This document shows, one piece after another, positions 1 to 9,594 of a stretch of DNA of 64,000 bases. Both the position numbers and the translations under genes were made by a program. The notes beneath the pieces are model-generated. The model saw nothing but the letters and a program-made list of their open reading frames with translations. It ran no database searches and was not told where the DNA came from. Origin of the DNA: an uncultured Clostridium sp. Lineage in GTDB: Bacteria > Bacillota > Clostridia > Lachnospirales > Lachnospiraceae. Location of the stretch: positions 37,933 to 101,932 of the forward strand of contig UPYT01000011.1 of assembly GCA_900538475.1 (NCBI GenBank). Direction: 5' to 3'. Position 1 is the stretch's first letter. Each line of letters begins with the position of its first letter.

Positions 1-815
1 CCCCGACCCGCCCAGATATCCTCTGTATGCTCCCAGTGATAATTATATTGAAGGCCGTCCACCGGAGGAATCGGATCTGCATATCCCATGGCGTAATCTA
101 CCCACTTTTCCGGAATCAGCTGTTCTCCCTGCCACCATCCTTTATTCAGATAGAGAAGTCCTATCCGCAGCATATCTTCTGTTGTCAAGGATACTCCATT
201 TCCTCCAGAGCAAATGCCCTCAGGACTCATCATCCATGGAAATTCCGTCAGACCAATCTTTTTTCCCACACGCTCCCAAATCAGTTCTCTGCAGGTCTTT
301 TTTTCCAACAGCTGTACAATATAGGAAAGAATATAGCTGTTTCCGCTGGAATACATATAAACCTCTCCCGGCTCTTTATCAAAGGGAACCTTAAAATAGG
401 CATCCTTCCAGCTGCTCTTTAATGGACGCCATTCATTTCCACCAATACTGCGCTGCTGTCCGCTTCTCATGGTAATCAGATTTCGGATTGTACAGGCACG
501 CAGGTATTCATTAGCGTTTTCCGCATATTCTGGAAAAAACTTTAAAATCGGATCATCCAGATTCAGAAGTCCGTCTCCATAAGCAAGGGCTGCTGCCGTA
601 TTGGTCATAATTTTCGTAAAGGAATGCATGATGTGGGGGATATCCGCCTTGTATGGGGCGTTGTATGCCTCAAAAATCACCTTTCCATGGCAGGCTATCA
701 TGATTCCATGAATTTCTGATTCAGCCTTTTCACAGGCATTTAAAAAATTAATAATATATTCCGGGCGAATTCCCTCCCGGAAAGGAAGGGATCGCTCAAG
801 CTCCTGTCTCATCAT
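1..815 (-). CDS. Serine hydrolase, beta-lactamase/CubicO family (partial, cut by window edge)
   Basis: The minus-strand frame is open from an ATG at 815 to the left edge, giving about 271 residues without a stop, so the C-terminus is missing. Seen: the SxxK active-site motif in MHSFTKIMTN near residue 67, followed by a YSSGNSY segment that fits the YxN motif of penicillin-recognising hydrolases, and a YNYHWE stretch near the cut end. There is no obvious signal peptide, so it is probably cytoplasmic and an esterase or peptidase rather than a secreted beta-lactamase. The ATG follows AAGGAG by six bases. It starts 16 bases after the upstream permease gene, so the two are probably co-transcribed. 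The substrate is unknown. Confidence 0.85.
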   Translation of the reverse strand, partial: MMRQELERSLPFREGIRPEYIINFLNACEKAESEIHGIMIACHGKVIFEAYNAPYKADIPHIMHSFTKIMTNTAAALAYGDGLLNLDDPILKFFPEYAENANEYLRACTIRNLITMRSGQQRSIGGNEWRPLKSSWKDAYFKVPFDKEPGEVYMYSSGNSYILSYIVQLLEKKTCRELIWERVGKKIGLTEFPWMMSPEGICSGGNGVSLTTEDMLRIGLLYLNKGWWQGEQLIPEKWVDYAMGYADPIPPVDGLQYNYHWEHTEDIWAGR

Positions 816-830
816 CAACAGCTCCTTTTC

Positions 831-2114
831 TTAGAAGAATGGGAATACCTGGGGAAGAATTGCCACACAGCAGATCCAGGTAATAATCAACAAAGGCCAG
901 CCAAAACGGGCAAAATCCTGGAATTTCAGCTTTGTGAAAACCATCATAGTCTGGTTTGTTCCAGATGCAATGGGAGTTAAATAGGAACATCCGGCTCCAA
1001 TGGCAATTGCCAGAACGATGGCCTGTGGATTGGCTCCCAGAGTCTCTGCAATGGAAATGCCAACCGGAGCAAGCATCCCTGCACAAGCCATGTTGTTCAT
1101 AAACTGAGTTCCCACAGACGCGCCGATACACAGCACTGCTGTAATCAGATACAGATTTCTGGATTCACCGATTACATGGATAATAGCAGTTCCAAACAGA
1201 TCTCCCAGACCACTCTGATTCATAATAGCAATCATCAGGTTAATACCTGCGCAGAAGAGAATCATATTGGCATCTAGAGAACTGATTGCCTCCTTTGGAG
1301 TTACTATTGTTGTCAGAACAGCAATTGCAATCATGGCATATCCTACAAAGTTGGGATCAATAGAAATCACCTTCAGAGATTTCAACACCAGCGCAGCTAC
1401 AAATACCACGAATGCAGTCCCTACTACCTTCTGCTTGTTCTTCTGCTCTGCCGTCAATGTCTGCGCTACAATCTCGTCGCCAAAATCATCATAGGATTTG
1501 CACCACCGGTTCATCACTACCATATAGATACCGCCCAGAATAAAAATTGGGATACCAACCCAGGCAAAATCCAGCATTCCAAACAACGCCAGTCCGGCCT
1601 CCTCTAAAGCGGAGTTTGCATAAACATTCGTAGGGGTTCCAATCAGGGTAATCGCTCCGCCCAAAGTGGTAGAAAAAATTACAAACAATACCAGCTTGGA
1701 AAGGCTGATCCGGTTCTTTCTTGCAATGCTCTTTAACACAGGAAGAAATGCCAGCGCCACATAGCTGTTTTGAAGCACTGTAGAAATCAGGCCGGAGAAC
1801 ACATATACGATTGCAAAAATCATCATTTCCTTTCGCTTTCCTGTTTGAGAGCTGGTTGCCCGATCCAGAAAATCGCCAATTACCACATCCAGCCCCGTAG
1901 CCGCAATCATACCTGAAAACATACATATAATCACCATCAGATGAAGACTGGAGCTGTTTAATACATTATAAACGGCATTAGCATCCATCACCTTTGCCAG
2001 AAACGCAATGGGAGCAATACACACAAAGGTCATCCAGTTGGGAAGCTTCGGGTGAGCCAGAACAGCAACAAAAATAATCAGGCAGATAAATGCCCAAATC
2101 AAAGACATATTCAT
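831..2114 (-). CDS. SLC13/DASS-type anion permease
   Basis: A 427-residue polytopic membrane protein with about eleven hydrophobic segments. The GTPTNVYAN segment and the C-terminal TPIASGTNQT segment are the two hairpin-loop signatures of the SLC13/ArsB (ion transporter) fold, whose members usually import di- or tricarboxylates or other anions with sodium. I start it at the ATG seven bases after AAGGAGG, not at an ATG 27 bases upstream that precedes that ribosome site. The gene is followed closely by a serine hydrolase and preceded by a LysR regulator, which suggests regulated uptake of an organic anion. The substrate cannot be read from the sequence. Confidence 0.82.
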   Translation of the reverse strand: MNMSLIWAFICLIIFVAVLAHPKLPNWMTFVCIAPIAFLAKVMDANAVYNVLNSSSLHLMVIICMFSGMIAATGLDVVIGDFLDRATSSQTGKRKEMMIFAIVYVFSGLISTVLQNSYVALAFLPVLKSIARKNRISLSKLVLFVIFSTTLGGAITLIGTPTNVYANSALEEAGLALFGMLDFAWVGIPIFILGGIYMVVMNRWCKSYDDFGDEIVAQTLTAEQKNKQKVVGTAFVVFVAALVLKSLKVISIDPNFVGYAMIAIAVLTTIVTPKEAISSLDANMILFCAGINLMIAIMNQSGLGDLFGTAIIHVIGESRNLYLITAVLCIGASVGTQFMNNMACAGMLAPVGISIAETLGANPQAIVLAIAIGAGCSYLTPIASGTNQTMMVFTKLKFQDFARFGWPLLIITWICCVAILPQVFPFF

Positions 2115-2227
2115 ACGATATCCTCCTTCAAGAAACTGCACTGTATTTTACTCTGCTGGCCGGCATCGTTTTGATAAACCCAGTATAAGCTCTTTCGGCA
2201 GATTTCGCCAATGCTGAAATAAAATAA

Positions 2228-2250
2228 GGGTATAGCATAATGCTATACCC
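2228..2250. terminator. Perfect inverted repeat at the lysR stop
   Basis: A 23-base palindromic hairpin (GGGTATAGCA with its complement) overlaps the stop codon of the LysR gene and is followed on the minus strand by a T-rich stretch. It likely ends lysR transcription before the permease gene. Confidence 0.7.
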
Positions 2251-3202
2251 TCAACTTTCCAGCATCTCCCAATCTGGAAAAAATCGTCCTTTCTCCTTCC
2301 TGAAGTGCCGCCTTAATGCAGGAAATACAATAGGTTTCCTCTGGTGAAAAAAACTTGGTTTGAAGAGAAAGAACAGCTGCACAAGACAGCTCATCTCCTC
2401 CTACCTGGTAAAAATTCAGTCGCTCTGCCCGATTGACATAGGCAAGATGTCCCGTAGCCACAATACAGCAGCCCAGTCCGCTTTCTGCTGCCTGAATCGC
2501 CAGGGGACTGCTTGTTACCAAAAGCCTGGGCACAATAGGATACTTCATCTGATGAGCCAGTCGGTCAATTCCCTTTCTGACAGAAGTGGTTTCTTCTTGA
2601 AGGATAAAATCCATTTTCGGAAGCTTCCCCAGATTTATCTTCGGAAACACCTCCTTTTTTCCCTTCTCCGTATAGGCGCTGATATCATAACGGTCAGGAA
2701 CAATCAAAATATACGGTTCCCGAACCAACATATCGATTCCAAAATCGGAATTCAACTCCAACGCCGGACCTATGACAAAGTCATACTTTCCTTCTCTCAA
2801 AGCTACCTCAATATCCTTTGACATAATATTGTACATCTCTACATCGCATCCCGGATATCGTTTTTTCACCTTTTCAGCCACATTATATGCGGAAAGAGAA
2901 GCTGAATTCAATGTCATTCCCACTCGAATCCGATTGGTATTTTTACGCTGAAACTCTCTCAGCTCATGCTCCATGGTTCCCCGAAGAAGCTTGATTTCCT
3001 TAGCATATTTCAGATAGATTTTCCCAGCCTCAGTCAACTCCGTTCCATTAATTGTCCGGACAAACAGACTGAATCCCAGCTCATTTTCCAGATTGGAAAG
3101 ATACCTGCTCAAAGAAGGCTGACTGATATAAAGCACCTCTGCCGCCTGCGAAATGCTTCTGCACTCCGCCACCGCAATCACATAATCAATGTCCCGTTCC
3201 AT
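2243..3202 (-). CDS. LysR-family transcriptional regulator
   Basis: A 319-residue protein. The N-terminal winged helix (about residues 1-60) reads MERDIDYVIAVAECRS then SQPSLSRYLSNLENELG, the classic LysR recognition helix. The rest is a periplasmic-binding-protein-like effector domain starting near residue 90. AGGAGG lies five bases before the chosen ATG at 3202. An ATG 30 bases upstream has no ribosome site. It probably controls the SLC13 permease and serine hydrolase genes downstream, sensing a small organic anion. That target assignment is inference from position. Confidence 0.9.
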   Translation of the reverse strand: MERDIDYVIAVAECRSISQAAEVLYISQPSLSRYLSNLENELGFSLFVRTINGTELTEAGKIYLKYAKEIKLLRGTMEHELREFQRKNTNRIRVGMTLNSASLSAYNVAEKVKKRYPGCDVEMYNIMSKDIEVALREGKYDFVIGPALELNSDFGIDMLVREPYILIVPDRYDISAYTEKGKKEVFPKINLGKLPKMDFILQEETTSVRKGIDRLAHQMKYPIVPRLLVTSSPLAIQAAESGLGCCIVATGHLAYVNRAERLNFYQVGGDELSCAAVLSLQTKFFSPEETYCISCIKAALQEGERTIFSRLGDAGKLRV

Positions 3203-3402
3203 CATCTCCTCCTGAATCAAGGGCACATCCATTATATATAGATGCTTCCCATTTCCCTGAAAAAGATAGAAAAAGTCACCAGCCGGAGTGTGTTCCCGGG
3301 ATATTCAAAGTGAGACCGGACACCTCCGATACAGCCGAAACTGCACTCCTCCCGGAACTGGCGACAGCTTTATTTTACCACCAGATGATTCCAGTGACAA
3401 GA

Positions 3403-4410
3403 TCATTCTTTTCCCGCTCCAGCCAGACAAGCCTCTGTCGAAAGGCTCCCTCTCTGCCCTGCCGCATTCTCCAGAATCTCCATCATCATAACCGTATGCT
3501 TCATCATTTCCCGGCAGGAACTCCAGTCCTTTCTGTGAAGCTGACCTGCAAATTCCGCCATTTCTCCTGTCAATGTCCCCGGTGCCGGATCCTCTGCCAG
3601 AAGCCGCTGCTCGCCATCCACAGTGATCTCTGCCCGTGCCGCCGAGCTTACAGGTCCCTCAATTCGAATCCAGCCCTTTGTTCCCTGGATAAGGGCCCCG
3701 CAGGGGCTGGAAGAATCCTTGGCCCCGCTGCAGATTCCCAGAAAGTTTCCATACTTCAAAACTGCCGTTCCTGAGGTATCCACTCCATTAAATCCAAGAT
3801 TTGCATAATAATCCACCTCTTCCGGCCTTCCAAACAAACCTGTCACGAAATGGAAATTATAAAGATTAATGTCATACAGACATCCTCCGCTGCAGGCAGG
3901 ATCAAAAGCCGGAAGAACAATCCCCTGTTCATACTGTCTGTACCGGCTGGATATTCTGGAATAATTACACTGTACCATTTTCACAGCTCCAATCTCTCCC
4001 AAATGCCTCTTTACCGCCTGAAAAACGGGAGAATAGGGAATCTTAAAAGCCTCCCACAAAAAAAGTCCTTTTTCATCAGCCAGAGCTGCCAGCTCTTTTG
4101 CTTCGCAGGCTGTCACAGTAAAAGGCTTCTCGCAGATCACATGCTTTCCCGCTTCCAATGCCTTTTTTGCATATTCATAATGCATTTGATTAACAATTCC
4201 AATATAAACAGTATCCATATCCTCCCGTTCCAGAAAGGTTCTGTAATCCGTATCCACAGCTGGTATTCCAAACTCTTCAGCCAGATCTCGCCCCTTCTCC
4301 AGGCTCTTCGCCCGAACACAGATAGCTGACAATTCGATCTCCGAAATCCCTTTTATATCCTGAAGCATCCGTCTTACTATCATGCCATTTCCTGTAATTC
4401 CAATCCGCAT
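3403..4410 (-). CDS. Gfo/Idh/MocA-family oxidoreductase
   Basis: A 335-residue NAD(P)-dependent dehydrogenase. The N-terminal Rossmann fold starts MRIGITGNGMIVRRML, and a CEKPF motif near residue 95 carries the conserved Lys of the family. The C-terminal alpha/beta domain follows. Members oxidise or reduce sugars, inositols or trans-dihydrodiols. The substrate cannot be named here. The start is supported by GGGAG upstream. It is separated by about 200 bases from the LysR gene and may be an independent unit. Confidence 0.88.
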   Translation of the reverse strand: MRIGITGNGMIVRRMLQDIKGISEIELSAICVRAKSLEKGRDLAEEFGIPAVDTDYRTFLEREDMDTVYIGIVNQMHYEYAKKALEAGKHVICEKPFTVTACEAKELAALADEKGLFLWEAFKIPYSPVFQAVKRHLGEIGAVKMVQCNYSRISSRYRQYEQGIVLPAFDPACSGGCLYDINLYNFHFVTGLFGRPEEVDYYANLGFNGVDTSGTAVLKYGNFLGICSGAKDSSSPCGALIQGTKGWIRIEGPVSSAARAEITVDGEQRLLAEDPAPGTLTGEMAEFAGQLHRKDWSSCREMMKHTVMMMEILENAAGQRGSLSTEACLAGAGKE

Positions 4411-4433
4411 AACTTTCTCCCTTCTGTAGCTCT

Positions 4434-4456
4434 GATGCCTCGTCCTGAACAGTTAC
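4434..4456. repeat. Solo end fragment of the MITE family
   Basis: The bases GATGCCTCGTCCTGAAC and the following AGTTAC match the right end of the full element at 4567-4719, without the rest of the element. A decayed or truncated copy lying just upstream of the oxidoreductase start. Confidence 0.55.
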
Positions 4457-4532
4457 AATTTCTGTATTGTTCTATTATATCAGATTATTCTTAATTACAA
4501 CAATCCCATGAAAGAAAATTTATATGCCATCG

Positions 4533-4561
4533 TTGCATTTTCTGCCTTCCCATATTATAAT
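4533..4561 (+). promoter_or_regulatory. Sigma-A promoter of the DAHP synthase gene
   Basis: TTGCAT (4533-4538), a 17-base spacer and a perfect TATAAT (4556-4561). Transcription would start near 4568, at the left end of the inserted MITE, so the element is transcribed as part of the leader. Confidence 0.6.
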
Positions 4562-4566
4562 AAAAC

Positions 4567-4719
4567 GTAATTGTTCAGAACGGCGAGAGAACTGACAGGA
4601 ACAGCCGTATCAAGCTTGCTTGTAAGCGGATTTTCCCGCCAGTTCTCTCATCGAAGGAATCTCCGGTGCTTCTTGTTCGGCTTTGCCGGACAAGACGATG
4701 CCCCGTCCTGAATAGTTGC
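4567..4719. mobile_element. MITE, copy 1, in the leader of the DAHP synthase gene
   Basis: A 153-bp element with imperfect terminal inverted repeats (GTAATTGTTCAG at the left, CTGAATAGTTGC at the right). It is flanked by a perfect 8-bp target duplication AATAAAAC (4559-4566 and 4720-4727). Inside are inverted repeats, for example AGAGAACTG with CAGTTCTCT, so it folds strongly. It encodes nothing. It matches the element at 61877-62029 in reverse orientation. Confidence 0.85.
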
Positions 4720-4779
4720 AATAAAACGTAAATCTTGCAAATGGCAAGGGAATGTAGATTATACAAAGGAGATACTGCG

Positions 4780-5808
4780 ATGGGGTATGAATTTATTAAT
4801 AAGCTGCCGACTCCGGCAGAAATAAAAGAACAGTTTCCGCTGCCTGTAGAGTGCGTAGCTGCCAAGGCTCAGCGGGATGAAGAAGTAAAAAAAGCAATCA
4901 GCGGACAGAGTGACAAGTTTCTTGTTATTATCGGTCCCTGCTCTGCTGACAATGAAGATTCCGTTCTGGATTATACAAGCCGTCTGGTAAAACTTCAGGA
5001 GGATACCAAGGATAAGCTGATCCTGATTCCCCGCATCTACACCAACAAGCCCAGAACCACTGGCGACGGGTATAAGGGTATGCTTCATCAGCCTGATCCG
5101 GAAAAACGTCCCAGCATGGCTGACGGTCTTCATGCAATCCGCCACCTTCATATGCGTGTGTTAATGGAAACCGGTCTTTCCACTGCTGATGAAATGCTGT
5201 ATCCGGACAATGTCAGCTACCTGGATGACATTATGTCCTATATTGCTGTAGGGGCCCGCTCCGTGGAAAACCAGCAGCACCGTCTTGTTTCCAGCGGCTG
5301 TCATGTTCCGGTAGGCATGAAAAATCCTACCAGCGGCGATTTGTCCGTTATGCTCAATTCCGTTCATGCTGCCCAGCACGGCCACGAGTTTATTATGCGG
5401 GACTGGGAGGTAAAAACAGAAGGCAATCCCTGGACACACACCATCCTGCGGGGTGCTGTCAGCAAACATGGCCAGTGCCTGCCCAACTACCACTACGAGG
5501 ATCTGATGCTGCTTCATCAGCTTTACATGGAACGGAATCTGGTAAATCCGGCCTGCATTGTAGACGCTAACCACTCCAACTCCAACAAGCAGTACAAGGA
5601 GCAGATCCGCATTGTAAAAGAAGTGCTTCACAGCCGCCGCCACTCTGCTGATTTGAATTCCTTTATCAAGGGCGTTATGATTGAAAGCTATATTGAAGAA
5701 GGCAATCAGAAGATAGGGGAACACTGCTACGGAAAATCCATTACAGATCCCTGTCTTGGATGGGAAGATTCCGAGCGTCTTATTTACGAGATTGCAGAGG
5801 GCGTATAA
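4780..5808 (+). CDS. aroF: 3-deoxy-7-phosphoheptulonate (DAHP) synthase, class I
   Basis: A 342-residue AroF/G/H-type enzyme joining phosphoenolpyruvate and erythrose 4-phosphate, the first step of aromatic amino acid synthesis. Signatures: IIGPCSADN near residue 47, the NPTSGDLSVM loop, the metal-binding DANHSNSNKQY segment and IESYIEEGNQ near the C-terminus. The ATG at 4780 is preceded by AAAGGAG. An in-frame ATG at 4735 lacks a ribosome site. It is monocistronic between its own promoter and the convergent terminator at 5856. The leader contains a MITE, which could alter expression. The symbol marks the family, since the feedback type (Phe, Tyr or Trp) cannot be read. Confidence 0.93.
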   Translation: MGYEFINKLPTPAEIKEQFPLPVECVAAKAQRDEEVKKAISGQSDKFLVIIGPCSADNEDSVLDYTSRLVKLQEDTKDKLILIPRIYTNKPRTTGDGYKGMLHQPDPEKRPSMADGLHAIRHLHMRVLMETGLSTADEMLYPDNVSYLDDIMSYIAVGARSVENQQHRLVSSGCHVPVGMKNPTSGDLSVMLNSVHAAQHGHEFIMRDWEVKTEGNPWTHTILRGAVSKHGQCLPNYHYEDLMLLHQLYMERNLVNPACIVDANHSNSNKQYKEQIRIVKEVLHSRRHSADLNSFIKGVMIESYIEEGNQKIGEHCYGKSITDPCLGWEDSERLIYEIAEGV

Positions 5809-5855
5809 ACTTTTTTCGCCTGTGCCAGGACACACGTTCTTATGAAAGAAAAAAC

Positions 5856-5901
5856 GAGGGTATCGCTCCACCATCTCATTTGATGATTTTGCGATACCCT
5901 C
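5856..5901. terminator. Bidirectional terminator between aroF and uxuB
   Basis: An 11-bp stem (GAGGGTATCGC with GCGATACCCTC) closes a 24-base loop between the two convergent genes. Its right arm shares the sequence ATTTTGCGATACCC with the hairpin at 26826-26870. Confidence 0.75.
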
Positions 5902-5965
5902 ATTAAATCTTTTTCTCGCGAGTTTTTCCGCTGCCCTTAACAGGCTACAGCATATCTTTACTTAT

Positions 5966-7576
5966 TTATGCAAGATATTTCTTCAGAGTTGCTCTTACCG
6001 CGCCGGTTCCTGCAATCTCTTCCAGGAACATTTCCTCAATCTTCTCACCGATTCCTGCTTCATACAAATCAATTCCAAAAATATTTGCATTAGACAGAAT
6101 GCCCTTCAGCTGTCCCTTGTAGGTTTCCGGATGGCCTACCTCAATGCCCTCCAAAGCCTGTACCAGCTCCGGAACCATCGGATCTGCAGAGAGTTCAAAC
6201 TTCTCACCATCATCCTGAACCCCCAGCAGGTAACGACACCAGCCGGCAATTGCCAGCGGAATGGCAGTCAGCTTCTTTGCATCGCCGTATTTTGCTACAT
6301 AGGATTTGATGGTTTCGCCGTAGCGGATGCCTACCTTCTGAGAGGTATCGGTTGCAATACGCTGGGGCGTATCCGGCATAAATGGGTTAGGAATACGGAC
6401 ATTGATTACTTCATCTACAAATGCCTCCGGAGACAGGATTCCCGGATTGGTAACAACCGGCATACCCTCAACTGGACCAATCTGATGAACCAGCTTATTC
6501 AGCTCTTCGTCTTTCATCTCATTGGCAATCAAATCATATCCCAGAACACAGCCATAAACTGCCAGAGCTGTATGCAGCGGATTCAGACAGGTAGTAACCT
6601 TCATACGCTCTACCTTGTTTACAGTATCACGATCTGTCATATAAACGCCTGCCTTTTCCAGAGCCGGACGGCCATTGGGGAATTTGTCCTCAATAACCAG
6701 GTACTGGGGACCTTCTGCGTTTACAAACGGAGCGATATAGGTTTTCTTGGAGGTAATAACCGGAGCCATACCCTCAACCCCTGCCTTTTCCAGCTCTTCA
6801 CATACAGAATCAGCCGGTCTTGGGGTGATCTTATCAATCATACTCCAGGGGAATGCAACCTGCTTTTCATCGCAGAGATAGTCCACAAATTCAGCAGACA
6901 CGAAGCCCTTCTTCTCCCACTCTTTTGCCATAGTTACGATGGAATTCTGCAGCTTCTCACCATTGTGTGAGCAGTTATCCATGGAAACAACAGACAGAGG
7001 ATACTTTCCTGCCTGGAATCTTTCCCAAAGCAGAGCACAGACAACTGCCATCGCAGAGCCTGCCTTATCTGGGCCATTATCAATATCAGCCTGAATAAAC
7101 GGGAAGAAATTGCCTTCTGCATTTTTCAGAGCATATCCCTTCTCGGTAATAGTAAAGGAAATCATCTGTAAATCCGGATTTACAAAAATCTCTTTCAGGC
7201 GGTTCCACTCTTCAGCAACACCAGACTGAGCCTTGATAGCCTCTGTCAGGGAACCCAGAACTGCCTTGTCGGTGGAGCCATCAGCCTTTAAGGTGACAGC
7301 CAGAACCAGATTGTCATAGGGCTTGTAAATCTTGTCTACTACGTCAAAATCAAAGGTCTCCACACAGGTAATTCCCTTGTCCAGAGCGCCTTCCTCAATC
7401 AGCTTATCTGCCAGCCCGCCAATAAAAATACGGAAAATATTTCCTGCGCCAAAATGCACCCATACCGGAGCTTTTCTCGTATTTTCTGCCAGCTTCTCCA
7501 CGTCATAAGACGGAAGCTTAATGCCTGCAGCCTGCCATGCTGCCGTATCCTTTAATCCTGCTAATGTCAGTTTCAT
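5966..7576 (-). CDS. uxuB: Fructuronate reductase (mannitol dehydrogenase family)
   Basis: A 536-residue long-chain mannitol dehydrogenase family protein. VHFGAGNIFR near residue 38 is the NAD-binding start, and KVTTCLNPLHTALAVYG holds the catalytic Lys-Asn-His region. In glucuronate catabolism it interconverts fructuronate and mannonate. The assignment as uxuB rather than uxaB or mannitol dehydrogenase rests on uxuA and a GntR regulator lying directly upstream in the same orientation. I start at the ATG at 7576 after AAGGAAAG. The upstream in-frame ATG would overlap the regulator gene. Confidence 0.88.
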   Translation of the reverse strand: MKLTLAGLKDTAAWQAAGIKLPSYDVEKLAENTRKAPVWVHFGAGNIFRIFIGGLADKLIEEGALDKGITCVETFDFDVVDKIYKPYDNLVLAVTLKADGSTDKAVLGSLTEAIKAQSGVAEEWNRLKEIFVNPDLQMISFTITEKGYALKNAEGNFFPFIQADIDNGPDKAGSAMAVVCALLWERFQAGKYPLSVVSMDNCSHNGEKLQNSIVTMAKEWEKKGFVSAEFVDYLCDEKQVAFPWSMIDKITPRPADSVCEELEKAGVEGMAPVITSKKTYIAPFVNAEGPQYLVIEDKFPNGRPALEKAGVYMTDRDTVNKVERMKVTTCLNPLHTALAVYGCVLGYDLIANEMKDEELNKLVHQIGPVEGMPVVTNPGILSPEAFVDEVINVRIPNPFMPDTPQRIATDTSQKVGIRYGETIKSYVAKYGDAKKLTAIPLAIAGWCRYLLGVQDDGEKFELSADPMVPELVQALEGIEVGHPETYKGQLKGILSNANIFGIDLYEAGIGEKIEEMFLEEIAGTGAVRATLKKYLA

Positions 7577-7641
7577 ATCGTCACACTTTCCTTTTTGGTT
7601 TCGTTTACTGGTCACTTTATCAATGTCCGCACAAGACTCCC

Positions 7642-8316
7642 TCACTGAAAGTACTGCGGATACTGCTCCCGAAGAGCTTTTTCATCAACTTTATAGCGGT
7701 TTAAATGCTTTTCCATCAGCTGTCTGGCCGCCTCCTGGTCATGGGCTGCCACTGCTTCACAGATATTTCTGTGATCGCTCATCCACAGATGCTCCTTCAC
7801 TGCCGTAACAGCCAGACTGCGAACCCGGTCAAAATGAACCGTAATGCTCTGCATCATCTCATAAGCCTGCATCCGTCCTGCAATCTGAAACAGCAGGCGA
7901 TGGAATTCATCATCCATTTCCAGAAGCCTCTCTGAAGAGCCATGCTGATAATAAAACTCCTGAAGAGCAACACTCTCCTTCAGCTGCTCTAGCTGCTCCT
8001 GTGTCGCCCGTTCACAGGCAAGCTGCACCACTGCTACCTCCAGTACACTGCGGACAAACTGCGCCTCCTCTACCAGATTGTAGTCAATTGGCGCTACCAC
8101 ACTGCCTCGCTGGGGGTATATCTCAACAATTTTAACCTTTGCCAAATCCAGCAGGGCTTCCCGGACCGGCGTCCGGGACAGATTCATCCAGGATGCCAGT
8201 TCCCGGTCGCTGATAACAGCTCCCGGTTCAAGTTCCAGAGAAATAATCTTGTCCCGAATCACCCGTTTTGCGTAATCACGTCCTCTTTCGTGGGGATATC
8301 GTTCTGTCAGCACCAT
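7642..8316 (-). CDS. GntR-family (FadR/FCD) transcriptional regulator
   Basis: A 224-residue regulator. The N-terminal GntR winged helix (about residues 15-75) includes ELASWMNLSRTPVREALLDL. An all-helical FCD ligand domain follows, with the expected metal-binding histidines (DDEFHRLLF, then DHRNICEAV). It lies between uxuA and uxuB and so is probably the hexuronate-responsive repressor of this operon, functionally like UxuR or ExuR of other bacteria. The palindrome at 9594-9607 is its likely operator. Confidence 0.88.
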   Translation of the reverse strand: MVLTERYPHERGRDYAKRVIRDKIISLELEPGAVISDRELASWMNLSRTPVREALLDLAKVKIVEIYPQRGSVVAPIDYNLVEEAQFVRSVLEVAVVQLACERATQEQLEQLKESVALQEFYYQHGSSERLLEMDDEFHRLLFQIAGRMQAYEMMQSITVHFDRVRSLAVTAVKEHLWMSDHRNICEAVAAHDQEAARQLMEKHLNRYKVDEKALREQYPQYFQ

Positions 8317-8397
8317 GGTATCTACTCCCCCTTATTCTGTCCTGCGAAAAGCCGAAGAATCCTTTCCCTTCCGGTTTTCTTCAGCCTGAAAAATGAC

Positions 8398-9480
8398 TTA
8401 TTTGTTTGTCATTTTATCAATGGCTTCCCACAGACCATTTAAGTATACAGCTCCCAGAGCTCGGTCATACAGGCCATATCCCGGACGGCCAACCTCATCC
8501 CAGATCATTCTTCCGTGATCCGGACGAACATATACATCGTGAGGACAGGTATCGTAAACAGCCTTTACAATCTCAAACAGATCCAGATCACCAGCAGAAG
8601 ACAGATGAGCTGCCTCACGGAACTTATGGTGTCCCAGATATTTTACATTGCGGATATGGAGGCAGGCAATCCGATCCATCTCGCCAAAGTGACGGATAAT
8701 AGCCGGAATATCATTGTCCGGATTAGAGCCCAGAGAACCGGTACACAGGCACAGTGCATTTGCCGGTGAATCATGAAGAGCAACAATCTTGTCAAAATCT
8801 TCCTGGCTGTGAGAAATACGCGGCAGTCCGAAAATTGGCCATGCCGGATCATCCGGATGAACAGCCATCTTTACGCCAACCTCTTCACATACCGGAATTA
8901 CTGCATCCAGGAAATACTTGTAGTTCTCACGCAGCTTGTCCGGAGTAATGCTCTCGTATCTCTTTAAAGTAGTCTCCAGCTCAGCCAGACGCTCCGGCTC
9001 CCATCCCGGCAGGGTAAATCCGTTGCAGTTTTCGATGGTATTCTTTACCAGATCTACCGGAGTCATATCGCCTAATTCCTTCTCATCGAAATACAGGCTG
9101 TTGGATCCGTCCTCCGGAATCTCTCTGGCCAGGTCAGTACGCAGCCAGTCAAATACTGGCATAAAGTTGTATACAATAACCTTGATACCGTATTTTGCCA
9201 GATTGCGGATTGTGGTAATGTAGTTTGCAATATACTCGTCACGAGTAGGAAGACCCATCTTAATGTCCTCGTGCACGTTAACACTCTCAATAACCTCACA
9301 CTCCAGACCTGCTGCATGAACCTCGTCTACATAAGCCTTGATCTCTTCCTCGGTCCAAACCTCTCCGGCTGCCTTGTAATCCAGAACGCCCATCAGACCG
9401 CTCATACCCGGGATCTGGCGAATCTGCTTTAAGGTAATGGAATCACTGTCAGAACCATACCAGCGGAATGTCATTTTCAT
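8398..9480 (-). CDS. uxuA: Mannonate dehydratase
   Basis: A 360-residue TIM-barrel enzyme converting D-mannonate to 2-keto-3-deoxygluconate. It starts MKMTFRWYG and contains the family segments [29 protein letters not shown] and [14 protein letters not shown] with metal-ligand His, Asp and Cys residues. AAGGAGG lies nine bases before the ATG at 9480. An in-frame ATG at 9594 is upstream of the promoter -10 box and is rejected. It is the first gene of the uxuA-gntR-uxuB operon. The product feeds KdgK, encoded at 16516-17604. Confidence 0.95.
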   Translation of the reverse strand: MKMTFRWYGSDSDSITLKQIRQIPGMSGLMGVLDYKAAGEVWTEEEIKAYVDEVHAAGLECEVIESVNVHEDIKMGLPTRDEYIANYITTIRNLAKYGIKVIVYNFMPVFDWLRTDLAREIPEDGSNSLYFDEKELGDMTPVDLVKNTIENCNGFTLPGWEPERLAELETTLKRYESITPDKLRENYKYFLDAVIPVCEEVGVKMAVHPDDPAWPIFGLPRISHSQEDFDKIVALHDSPANALCLCTGSLGSNPDNDIPAIIRHFGEMDRIACLHIRNVKYLGHHKFREAAHLSSAGDLDLFEIVKAVYDTCPHDVYVRPDHGRMIWDEVGRPGYGLYDRALGAVYLNGLWEAIDKMTNK

Positions 9481-9565
9481 ATTGCATGTCCTCCTTAAAA
9501 TAAAATTAAAATATAGTTTTCCTGTTTGCGCTCCGGTCATACACCGAAAGCCTGCTGCTGATCTG

Positions 9566-9594
9566 ATTATATCACCATTTTTTCTATTGGTCAA
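9566..9594 (-). promoter_or_regulatory. Promoter of the uxuA operon
   Basis: Read on the minus strand: TTGACC, 17 bases, then TATAAT. The -35 box touches the palindromic operator, so repressor binding there would block the polymerase. Confidence 0.75.

Noticed and set aside
27..422. Plus-strand open frame of 131 codons
   Set aside because: It is a shadow of the serine hydrolase, whose frame carries the SxxK and YxN motifs and has a ribosome site.
4567..4719. T-box or tryptophan attenuator upstream of aroF
   Set aside because: The structured segment has terminal inverted repeats and a perfect 8-bp target duplication, and matches an element elsewhere in the window. No T-box core was found.
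5161..5874. Long antisense open frame over the DAHP synthase gene
   Set aside because: Composition mirrors the sense codons and no family motif is seen. The sense protein is unambiguous.
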